Positions 37,520-46,200 of a stretch of 64,000 nt of DNA are shown here, in pieces (the first letter of the stretch is position 1; each line of letters begins with the position of its first letter). The DNA lies in assembly GCF_050624435.1 (NCBI RefSeq), contig NC_134546.1, positions 9,819,001 to 9,883,000 of the forward strand, written 5' to 3'. A program made the translations under genes and the position numbers. The notes under the pieces are model-generated. The model did no database searches and had not been told where the DNA came from. It saw nothing but the letters and a program-made list of their open reading frames with translations. This DNA is from Tenrec ecaudatus. Taxonomy: Eukaryota > Chordata > Mammalia > Afrosoricida > Tenrecidae.

Positions 37520-37690
37520 CAACACTATAGGGCAAAGTAGGACTGTCCCTATGGGTTTCCAAGACTTTAAATCTTTATGGGAGTAGAAAGCCTCATCTTT
37601 CTCCCACAGAGCAGCCAGTGGTTTCAAACTGCTGACCATGGGTTTAGCAGCCCAATGTGTAACTCACTATGCCACCAGGGCTTAATGGCA
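37520..37690 (-). repeat. AfroSINE, minus strand
   Basis: AGTAGGACTGTCCCTATGGG, CTCATCTTTCTCCCACAGAG, CTGCTGACCATGGGTTTAGC and GCCACCAGGGCTT. Confidence 0.88.
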
Positions 37691-37792
37691 GTGAAGCAAA
37701 GCCATTTGCAGTGACACAAGAAATTTACATAATCTCTAGGATGAAACATTTACTGATATTTTAGCATTAAATAAGTCATGTGACATTCTTTT

Positions 37793-38055
37793 CTTTCTTA
37801 TTGCCTTTTTAAATTAAAAGATCATTTTATTGGGGGCTCTTCCAACTCTTATAACAATCCATACGTCAATTGTGTCAGGCATATTTGTACATAGGTTGCC
37901 ATCATTCTTTTCTAGACATTTACTTTCTATTGAGCCCTTGGTATCATCTGCTCTCCCCAAACTCGTGGTCCCTTGATAGATTATAAATTATTATTATTTT
38001 CATATCTTACACTGACCGCTGTCTCCCTTCCCCCATGGTTTCTGTTGTTCTTCCC
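37793..38055 (-). mobile_element. LINE family A insertion with 13-bp target duplication
   Basis: Reverse copy: TCATTTTATTGGGGGCTC, GTACATAGGTTGCCATCATT and GTTTCTGTTGTTCTTCCC. GTGACATTCTTTT is exact at 37780-37792 and 38056-38068. A short extra sequence (CTTTCTTATTGCC) lies between the duplication and the LINE tail. Confidence 0.9.
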
Positions 38056-38110
38056 GTGACATTCTTTTTTAAATATCAAAATATATCTATATACACAAGA
38101 GTGAATATCA

Positions 38111-38285
38111 AAGGGCTTACAAAAGTTTGTGGGAAAATACCACTATCTTTTTCTCTTTCTGATCTTGTAAGGTTCTTTTTTTTTTTAATCGTTTTATTGG
38201 GGGCTCATACAACTCTTATCACAATCCATACATCTATCCATTACCACTATCTTTTTATTCTATCTTTCCTCAAAATTTTGAAGTC
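38111..38285. mobile_element. Palindrome-ended MITE, split by a tiny LINE
   Basis: Left half AAGGGCTTACAAAAGTTTGT at 38111. Right half AAAATTTTGAAGTC at 38270. The 38153-38241 LINE insertion separates them. Confidence 0.5.
38153..38241 (-). mobile_element. Very short LINE family A insertion with 15-bp target duplication
   Basis: Only about 55 bases of LINE remain (GTTTTATTGGGGGCTCATAC, TCACAATCCATACATC). TACCACTATCTTTTT is exact at 38138-38152 and 38242-38256. About 25 non-LINE bases (CTCTTTCTGATCTTGTAAGG) lie between the poly-T and the duplication, which looks like a short 3' transduction. Confidence 0.9.
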
Positions 38286-38286
38286 T

Positions 38287-38287
<1 letters not shown>

Positions 38288-38318
<31 letters not shown>
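38288..38318. repeat. (TG)n microsatellite
   Basis: About fifteen uninterrupted TG units. Confidence 0.95.
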
Positions 38319-38319
<1 letters not shown>

Positions 38320-38830
38320 CATGCACAGTCACATAGGTATGCTTGCATGTATCTACAAGCACATAATTTTCAATAAGAGACTAATAATGTTCTTTCTTAA
38401 CCTGGATAGAGAACACATAGGAAAAATATAATAAATGAATTGAAACACAGTCTTAGCTTTTTAAAAAAAAGCCCAAAATTTAAAGCATGTATGTGTACAT
38501 ATATGTATAGGAATATCTGCATTTTCTCTACACACCAACTTATTAAAGCCCCCTTGGGGTTTTTCCTCAGAACATCCCATTCTTTCCTCTCCTTGAAAAT
38601 GGCAATTATTTTGAAATTTGATTTATATAAGGCATGTTTGTTTAACCAAACTAAAAATATTATAAATCCTATCAGATTTGTTAAAAGAACTCATACACGC
38701 ATATACAAATAAAACATACATTGTAATAATTCATTAAAAAGTACCTATGAGTATAGACCTGCTGTACATATTGAATAGACAGACACCACAAGGAAACCTC
38801 TCCATTTTCACTCCCACGATCAGTAGGGTC
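38320..38830. other. No feature recognised
   Basis: AT-rich intronic DNA. Confidence 0.4.
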
Positions 38831-38837
38831 AAGTCAT

Positions 38838-39035
38838 CCCTGGTGGGGTAGAGGCTGTGATGCACAAGGTCAATGGTATGAAACCATCAGCCGCTTCTCA
38901 GGAGAAAGAGGGATTTTCTATTCCCATTAGCAGTTACAGTCTCAGAAACTCACAGGGGCAGTTCTACCCTGTCCAATAGGGTCACTGTGAGCCAGCATCA
39001 ACTCTCTGGCAGTGGGTTGGCAATCAGTAGGGTCT
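38838..39035 (+). repeat. AfroSINE, plus strand
   Basis: ATCCCTGGTGGGGTAGAGGC, CACAAGGTCAATGGTATGAA, AGTTACAGTCTCAGAAACTC and GGGTCACTGTGAGCCAGCAT. Nearly complete. Confidence 0.88.
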
Positions 39036-39043
39036 GAGCTTAT

Positions 39044-39132
39044 CTCCAGACCACCATATGACACATGCTTTTCTCCAGACCACCACATGACACATGCTTT
39101 TCTCCAGACCACCACATGACACATGCTTTTCT
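39044..39132. repeat. 29-bp tandem repeat, three copies
   Basis: CTCCAGACCACCATATGACA starts at 39044, 39073 and 39102, with only one or two differences between copies. It begins right after the SINE at 38838-39035. Confidence 0.93.
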
Positions 39133-39263
39133 ATCTACTCAGAGAATGCCAGCACAACAGAGGGCACAGATGTTGCCCAGGGCCACACAGGCATGGATTC
39201 TGCTTTCTCAACCAGTTTGCTGATGGTGTCTGGTTCCAGATCTAAAACTGCAATGTTAAAGAC

Positions 39264-39322
39264 AGGGGGCTTAAAAAAATACGTGGGAAAAGTCCACTGC
39301 CTTTTAATTCTATTTTTCCATA
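39264..39322. mobile_element. Palindrome-ended MITE fragment
   Basis: GGGGGCTTAAAAAAATACGT with TTTTTCCATAAACATC as the inverted end, similar to 41109-41190. Confidence 0.4.
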
Positions 39323-39329
39323 AACATCT

Positions 39330-40440
39330 GTAGGCACACTGCTATTGTTAATTGGGTTCTTCTAGAGTAGTGATGACCCACGCCCCCGAAAAAAAGACAA
39401 TGATTAAGACAAAAATGGGCTTCTTCTTGCCTGGGAGGACCCTGTCTATCAGTATCACAAACTGCTAGACATCTCATATCTCTAGCTTTAGGGTCAGTGT
39501 GTAAGTTTTAATAGTTGCATTAACTAGTCTTTGTAGGTGGATAGCTATTATTAGCCTATCAACAGCACTGTACTTCAAGATAGACTGTGAAATGTTCTTT
39601 TTGATGATGAATTCATGACGCTATCTGTCTTGGCCTTGTCATTCCTGGCATAGTAAACCGGAGGTTATCTGATTCAAAAATGATCATTATGAATCCATTT
39701 CAGCCCACTAACGCCTAGGATATGGATATGTGTGCATTTCACTTCATTTTGGACAATGTTCCATTTTTCTGGATCCCCATTTCATACAGTCCACAGTCTA
39801 ATTATAAATAGATATTTGCAACTGATTCTCCTCATTTTCAGTCATGTTCATCAGTAAACGAGCGTCCAAGAGCTTTACTCTGTCCACACCTTTGAGGGTG
39901 ACTCTACTTGGGGGAGGCAGCTTTTCGTCAGTGGTCTTCCGAGTGCCTTCCAACCTGAAGGGCTCATCTTCCCACACTACATCTCGCAATGTTTCCTAGC
40001 TCTTCAAAAGGGTTTCATGAGCTAATCACTCAGAGGGGGGCAGCCTATTCCTTCTTCATACTCTGCTCTGAGTCTGGAAGCTCCACAAAAACCTGTTCAC
40101 CTTGCGTGACCCTGCTGGTATTTGAGATGCCAGTAGTATAGCTTCCAGCGTCACAGCAACACGCAAGCCACCACAGTACCACAAACTGGCAGAAAAGTGG
40201 TGGCCAAGGTCCTTAGGTATTAAAATACTTGTTCATGGTGGCCCCTGTGTGTCACAATAGAACTGGGCTCAGAGTCTTGGGAAAAAAGAAAGAAAAGATG
40301 AAAAAGAACTGGGTTTTCAATAGCTGATGTAGGGGAAGCAAATCATCAGGATTTTGTGGTGCAGACCTCTGGGTGGATGCAAACCTTTTGGTTTGTTTGG
40401 TGACAAAGTAGCAATTCAACCAGAATAGACTCCTTCTTCC
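39330..40440. other. No gene recognised
   Basis: Unassigned. The open frame at 39798-39989 on the minus strand has no recognisable product. Confidence 0.4.
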
Positions 40441-40444
40441 TACC

Positions 40445-40620
40445 CCTGTTGCCATTCAATCTATTCTAAGTCACAGCAACTACAGAGTAGAACTGCTCCT
40501 TATGGTTTTCCTGAGACTAATCTTGACGAGAACAAATCTCCAGACCTTTCTCCCATTGCATCGTGTGGGAGTTCAAGCTGCCAACCTTTAGGTTAACAGC
40601 CAGCGAAACACCACCTCAGA
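40445..40620 (-). repeat. AfroSINE, minus strand
   Basis: TTGCCATTCAATCTATTCTA, AGAGTAGAACTGCTCCTTAT, CTTTCTCCCATTGCATCGTG and CAAGCTGCCAACCTTTAGG. Confidence 0.85.
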
Positions 40621-41108
40621 CCATTAGAAGGAAGACCGAAAGTAACAATTCCTTGTGAAGATGTGGAGCAACTGGAATCTGGTGCATTCCTGACGGGAAT
40701 ATAAACCGGTGCAGCCCTGATGAGAAGCAAGTTTGTCATTTCCTCAAAAATGTAAGCATAGTACATGTGACCTGACAATTCCAGCCTAGATATACATACC
40801 CAAAATATTTGAAAGAAAACACTTCCACAGATACATGCACACCCTTGTTCACTGCAGTCTCATTCACAAGAGCCAAAGATGAACATAACCCAAGCCCATA
40901 CGTGGATGAATGGGTAAATAACATGTAACAAACACCTGCAAAAGAACATTATTCAGCCTTAAAGAGAAATGAACTTTTGACAAATGCTATTACAACCTTG
41001 AAAACATCATGCTGAATAAAATACACCTGTCTCCAAAGGACAAATATGAGGGAGTTTCAAAGACAATTTGCTTAATCTAGACTTTCGCATTAAATGGGAC
41101 CATGTAAT

Positions 41109-41190
41109 AGGGGTCTTCAAAAAGTTTGTGGAAACAAAAGAATTGAAAGACAATGGCATTTTTTTCCCACAGACTTTCAGAAGCTCCCTC
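41109..41190. mobile_element. Palindrome-ended MITE inside L1
   Basis: Left end AGGGGTCTTCAAAAAGTTTG, right end CTTTCAGAAGCTCCCTC. The best-preserved of the five related copies. Confidence 0.55.
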
Positions 41191-41224
41191 CTACATGTCC
41201 TTTTTTGACAGACTGGTGGAGAAG

Positions 41225-41408
41225 TAGCCCTGGTGATGCTGTGGGTTAGGCGTTGCACTGGTAATCACAATTTTTGGCAGTGGTTACCCACCAGCCACTC
41301 CGTGAGAAAGACGAGGCTGGCTGCTCTGGTAATGATTTCCAGTCTCAAACCCTTGTATAGGGTTGCTATGTGTTGGAACCCACTCAATGGCAGTGAGTTT
41401 ATTTGGGT
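41225..41408 (+). repeat. AfroSINE, plus strand
   Basis: TAGCCCTGGTGATGCTGTGG, GCGTTGCACTGGTAATCAC, GAGAAAGACGAGGCTGGCTG and GGAACCCACTCAATGGCAGT. Confidence 0.88.
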
Positions 41409-41799
41409 TCTGCTATGGGCTGGTGGGATGAGGGAATGGGAATTATTGCTGAAGAGGTGCTGAGATTTTGTTTGGGTTGAAGTGAAACTTTTGGAAGTGG
41501 TTAACAATAGTAGCATAATATGCTGAGTATCATTAATGCCACTGAATTGTACCTTTAAAATTGTTTAGAACAGAAAACTCTGTGCGGCTTACGTTACCAC
41601 AGTAATTTTTAAAGTCTGTCACCAGTTATGACAAATGCTATTGACATAACAAGCAGGAAAACAAGTCATTGCTTTTCTCACAATAGAAAATTTGGATGTA
41701 AAACTGAAGGGGTGGGGGGACATATCACCCAGTATTCATTGACCAGTAATAATGGAACAATTCTTACCGATGATATCTAATACATCGCCAAAGCTTGAT

Positions 41800-41935
41800 A
41801 TAAGGTTTCCGAGGCTGGGGGCGCAAATAGCCTCATCTTTCTCACACAGGGTGGCTGGTGGGTTTGAACCACGAATCTTTTAGCTAGCAGTCCAATGTTT
41901 CACCCACAACGCTAGCATCATACCTTCCTTCTACT
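41800..41935 (-). repeat. AfroSINE, minus strand
   Basis: GGTTTCCGAGGCTGGGGGCG, CTCATCTTTCTCACACAGGG and GGTGGGTTTGAACCACGAAT. The tail part is missing. Confidence 0.82.
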
Positions 41936-42429
41936 ACTACTCAGATGAAACAGGATTTCAGTGTGTGTGCACAAGTCTCGTGGGAGGTATACATTCAAAA
42001 GAAAAACCTCCTACAGTGTTGTAGCAGCTGAGCCTCTTGTCCCAGTGTCTCCTATCTAATCAGCTGGAGTCGTAGACCATGGCAAATTCAAGTTTGGCAT
42101 GACTTAAAGATCAGGATGGTCTACAGTGGATCCAATTTCCAAAAAAAGAATAAACAAAAGTGACAATATTCACATAGTTTAGAGAAAAAATTAGATTCGA
42201 GGCTCTCACATCCCACAAAGCAGATGTTCCAGAAACAAGTTTGATGTAACTTTGGAAAAGCTGCAACTTAGAGCGAAGGGACGTAACTGTCAGGGTACCA
42301 CACTCAAAGCATCACGCTTGCAACCCTACGTCGTAGCTGTCACCCAGCCAGCTAGATGAGCTTCAGTTTATTAAAAAAAAAAACTCCAAACCCAGCTCTA
42401 CGGTTAAAAGAAGCCCCTTTGCCCTCGAG
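41936..42429. other. No feature recognised
   Basis: Transition from AT-rich intron to the GC-rich promoter; nothing identified. Confidence 0.4.
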
Positions 42430-42753
42430 CCTACCTCCGAAATGGGAAGACGAACAGTCCCAGGTCGCTTCAGAGGGGCAGCTCTGCAACCCCCCTTAAG
42501 TCGTTATTGGATGATGCCCAGGATGGAGGATTCCCCAGGATCCAGCACGGCGCAGCGCGTTTTCTGGTCCTTCTAGGCCTTGAAGCAGGCGCTTCTGCCA
42601 GAGTTCCTCAGGTGCTCCCGGGTGCCGACTAGTCCGCGCTCTCTAGCCTCGTCGCTTAGCAACAGGTGAAGCCGTCCAGGCTTCCTGGCTCATTAATTCC
42701 CCCGCCCCTACAGAGTGAATACAGGTTCAAGGGTTGGTTTTTTTTCGGATTTG

Positions 42754-42787
42754 CTTCCGGGTCGAGTAAGCTTTACGCAGCGGAAGT
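42754..42787. promoter_or_regulatory. Pair of ETS-like sites
   Basis: CTTCCGG and, about 20 bases on, CGGAAGT. They are opposite-strand forms of the GABP/ELK core common in two-way promoters. Binding is inferred. Confidence 0.5.
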
Positions 42788-43050
42788 CCTCTTTATTTCT
42801 TACACCTCGGTGGAGCCTAAACGTCTCAATTACGTGCAAGTGGGTAATTACTAACAGATGCTGTTCGTCTTTCCTCCCTCCAGTTACACACCCCTCCCGT
42901 TCCGCCTACAGATGGGCGCCTTCAGGCAAGACTTTTCCTCCTGAGCCCAAACCGCCGGCTGATCATCGTCCTCCAATCACAGAAGACGTCCTCGCCTGCG
43001 GGGACTATTTTGCAATAGATGAACGGCGCAGGAAGAAGGGCGGAGGAATA

Positions 43051-43074
43051 CAGCATTTCGGGAAGTGTAGTTTA
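43051..43074 (-). promoter_or_regulatory. ZNF143-like site facing WDPCP
   Basis: On the minus strand it reads TAAACTACACTTCCCGAAAT then GC, matching the ACTACA-nn-TCCC-nnn-ATGC form of the ZNF143/THAP11 motif. It points away from MDH1. Confidence 0.65.
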
Positions 43075-43121
43075 CTGCGGGTCAGAAGTCCTTCGAAGAC
43101 TGCGCCAGAACCACGGCCGCG

Positions 43122-43149
43122 TAAACTACAGTGCCCAGAAGGCGCCGCG
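43122..43149 (+). promoter_or_regulatory. ZNF143-like site facing MDH1
   Basis: TAAACTACAGTGCCCAGAAG then GCGCCGCG, close to the ACTACA-nn-(T/G)CCCAG-nn-GC motif. It shares TAAACTACA with the site at 43051-43074 in opposite orientation. Confidence 0.65.
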
Positions 43150-43274
43150 GTCAGGAGCCGAGACCTTCCTTCCTTCACACCGCTCACGCTCCTCCAGACG
43201 CTTCGGTGGTAGAGGTGACCTGGCTCCCGGCGGCTGGTTGTGCAGGTGGAAAAATGCCCTCGCCGTCCCCAATC

Positions 43275-43277
43275 ATG
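43275..43277 (+). CDS. MDH1: MDH1 coding exon 1 (start codon only)
   Basis: CCAATCATG followed by the donor GTGAGTG at 43278. Only ATG is coding if this start is used. A second ATG at 43254-43256 is in the same frame. The transcription start was not defined; exon 1 probably begins between about 43150 and 43240. Confidence 0.93.
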
Positions 43278-46200
43278 GTGAGTGTGAGCCTCTGGCTCTT
43301 GCCCACCTTTTGTGCACGGGTTCTTCTCTGGCATTTCTCGCACTGAAGTGCTTTGGGGAGGCAGTTGTGCAAGGCGTGACCCTTCGCGCTCTTGGAAGAG
43401 CGGAGCCTTGGGAGTCTCCTGTTCATTCTCTGGGGACGGTCGCAGTGACCTAGTAATTGGAAAGGGATTCATTTCCATCTGGGGGACTCTTCGAAGGATT
43501 CTGGAGATCTCACTGCAGCTGGAGAAGCTTGATTTCAGTTCTGTTGCGTGGCAGGGAGAAACGAGCCTGCGGGTCTCCTCCTCAGGACGTTGGGTTTGAT
43601 ACTTGGGGCAGGGGAGGTCTGCACTTCTTTTGCCGTGCCTTAAGCCTACCATGTTTTATATTAGTTGTTGTTTTTTCTCACAAAGTCCTTGGAAGCAGAA
43701 GGCCAGAGCCCGTAAAGGTAGCGCTTACCAGGTGCTGTAGATTACGATCTGCGTTTGGAGATGTGTTTCCGCCATATCTAATTTCGCAAACTGTTATTTT
43801 AAACCTATTCGTTAATTTTTTGCAAAGCCGGGGTTTTATATATTTATTTATTTTTGGAACGACCACATCACGAGCTATCTATCTAGTGCAGATACTCTTT
43901 ACTGATGTCGTGAATTCCAGGAGCACGACTTTGAAGTGTAATATAATGTAACCATCTTGCCTGTGAGATCTGGCTCTCCTTGTCTCTACTGAAAGGGAGA
44001 AGGTGGGGGTGGTGGGGAGACTCTGACGTAGGCATAATCTGCACACAGTTTGAAGGTGACCTTTGACTTCAGACTGAGAGAAGATTGTTGCAGTGTTTGT
44101 ATTTATTTGGACTATCATTCCTCCATTGTCTCATACTATGGATGGAGCGAGGGGAAATGTAAATGAATTGGAAATTTCTCAGAACCTGAAAATGCATGCT
44201 TTCAAGGCAATGCTTGACTTCCTCCACCTTTACAAGGAGGCCCTGTGTTAAATTTAGGTTTCCTTTGTGTTCGTTAGATAATTATAAATGGTTTCAGTGG
44301 GTTCTCCCCTAATTTTAGCAAGAAAGAAGATCTTACCAGAAAACCTTAGGCTTTATTATTTTAGAAACAAATGAGATCTTTAAAGGTCTCCACTTCAAAT
44401 CTTAAAATCACGAAATTATTGAAGCCCAGAGACAATGAGGAGGCGCCATTATGGCCCTTTTACTAGACTACTGATCCCCAAATTGGCAGTTCAAACTCAT
44501 CAGCTGCTTCTCTTAAGAAAGATGGGGCTGTTTGCTCCTGTGGAGATGTACAATCTCATACTTGATGGCAATGGTTTTGGTTTTGATTTGGAAAGAGAAT
44601 GTGGATTGTTTCTTGCTACTCAATATGGTATGGCCCAAGGGTTCCACACACTCCATTTTACCATATTGTGTCACACAGACCCCAAATCAAAGCATTCTGA
44701 AAATCCACTTTATTTTCTGTCCTGAACAATGAGGCCCGGCCATTACTTGGAATTTATTGGGACCTGTCCGGAGCCATGAGGCCCGGCCATTACTTGGAAT
44801 TTATTAGCCTGAGCTCTGGGTATTCTTCCACCCCAGCCTACGTGACAGAGCACTGCACCTGTGTTTGATGTACTTAGCTTGCCAGCCATAGATAAGGAAG
44901 TCCCTATCTGTCTGTATGATTCTGTTTAGTGGTCAGCAGTCCCAGAAAGTACCCAGCCTGTAAAGCTTAAGCAAACATGGTGTGATGTTCTTTAGATAAG
45001 CACCTATATGCTGCTTCCCCTTGATTGGGTAAAAGATTGTCTTCGCCCTATCTAGCGCCTGCACTTGATTTGCATAACATGCCACTTCGCATACCTGGTT
45101 GAAGACTGTAAGCCGTTACTGACCCACGGGCAGGGCGCGCTCCCCCGAACTCCCTGGTTGGTCCATCACCAAAGTAGCCTAATTTACATGTGCAACGAGT
45201 GTTTCCCTTTCCCTGGCCCATATAAGCTGTAACCTTTGTTCAATAAATGAGACTTGATCCGGCTATTGTCTCCATTTCCCCTGTCTCTTGTCCCCCCAAG
45301 TCCCACTCCTCCCCTCCAGGGTCCACGTTGAAGTTCCCACAGGTTGGGACAATTTTAAGTAATAAGTTCTTACTGCAAAAACAAACTCAACTGTTATCAG
45401 CATTTATTCCTTGCCTGCAAACTCTGGGGATTCTAAAACTAGAAGGGAATATGGAGATTATTTTCCCTAACATTAAAATGTGATTTGGTGAGGTCCCATG
45501 ACTTTCCCAAGGTCACAGAAGTCCTGGGGTCCCTGATTCCTGTGTTGCATTTGCTGCACTTTCGGTCAGTGCCAGCCTCGGCCTCTGGAAGGTCACCCCA
45601 CTACAGATAACATGGACACTCCGCATGATCCGCAGCCCTTCTCTTGCTTGGCTGCTCAAATGGTTCACCCCTCCTTCCCTTTGAGAGACTGTAGGGGCAG
45701 CACTGAGGTTGAGAATAGTCAGCTGTCTTTTGAAAATCAATTCAAAGCATTGTGGGGTTTTTTTAAGGGGTGAATTCCTTGATGGTGCCCATTGGGAGTC
45801 ATACAAGAATGACTGGGATAAAGGAATCCAAATGATAACTGCATGTCTTTTCTGTTACAGAAATAGCATGGTAAAAAGGCTTGAGTCTTGCTGTGGCATA
45901 ACAGGACAAGAATGTGGACTTAAGCTTTAACCACTGAGATTTTAGCACATGCGCAAAGCAGAGAGCTTGCATCTGTAGGAAGGTCATTAGTGCCCTGCCA
46001 AGAGCAAAGACATTCGTGCTTCGGATCTTGGCAAACTAACTGCCCAGAGATCTGAGCAAAGAATAGTAACCTGTGTTCACACTGTAACATTGTGAGAAGC
46101 CAGGGGGGTTCTCGCACCCTGCTGCTTTGCAACTGCAGTGGAAAGAAAGATGAAAAACAACAACAAAGGAAGCACTTCCTTGTCTGTTTTATCTTCAAAC

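Larger units (their letters stand above)
40622..41575 (+). repeat. L1 3' region with two later insertions
   Basis: GAAGATGTGGAGCAACTGGA, ATGAATGGGTAAATAACATG, CATTATTCAGCCTTAAAGAG and CAAAGGACAAATATGAGGG lie to 41060. The end of the 3' UTR (GCCACTGAATTGTACCTTTA) lies at 41535-41575. A MITE and an AfroSINE occupy 41109-41408. Confidence 0.85.
42430..43277. promoter_or_regulatory. GC-rich two-way promoter of MDH1 and (inferred) WDPCP
   Basis: GC and CpG content rise sharply here compared with both flanks (for example GGCGCCGCGG, CCTACAGATGGGCGCC, GCGCAGCGCG). There is no TATA box near MDH1 exon 1. Motifs seen: two divergent ZNF143-like sites (43051-43074 and 43122-43149), ETS-like CTTCCGG (42754-42760) and CGGAAGT (42781-42787), and CCAAT at about 42973. 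This is the usual make-up of a housekeeping bidirectional promoter. The WDPCP direction is inferred from mammalian gene order. Long GC-rich open frames here are side effects of base composition. Confidence 0.8.

Noticed and set aside
38942..39124. Minus-strand frame with a repeated Cys-His-Val-Val-Val-Trp-like pattern
   Set aside because: It is the translation of the 29-bp tandem repeat and a SINE tail, not a repeat protein.
42715..43212. Plus-strand open frame of 165 codons upstream of MDH1
   Set aside because: Promoter sequence rich in C and G; the frame is not that of MDH1 and nothing in it is recognisable.
43005..43652. Long minus-strand open frame (215 codons) across MDH1 exon 1
   Set aside because: It crosses a GC-rich promoter and a real exon on the other strand, has no recognisable domain, and such regions lack stops by composition.
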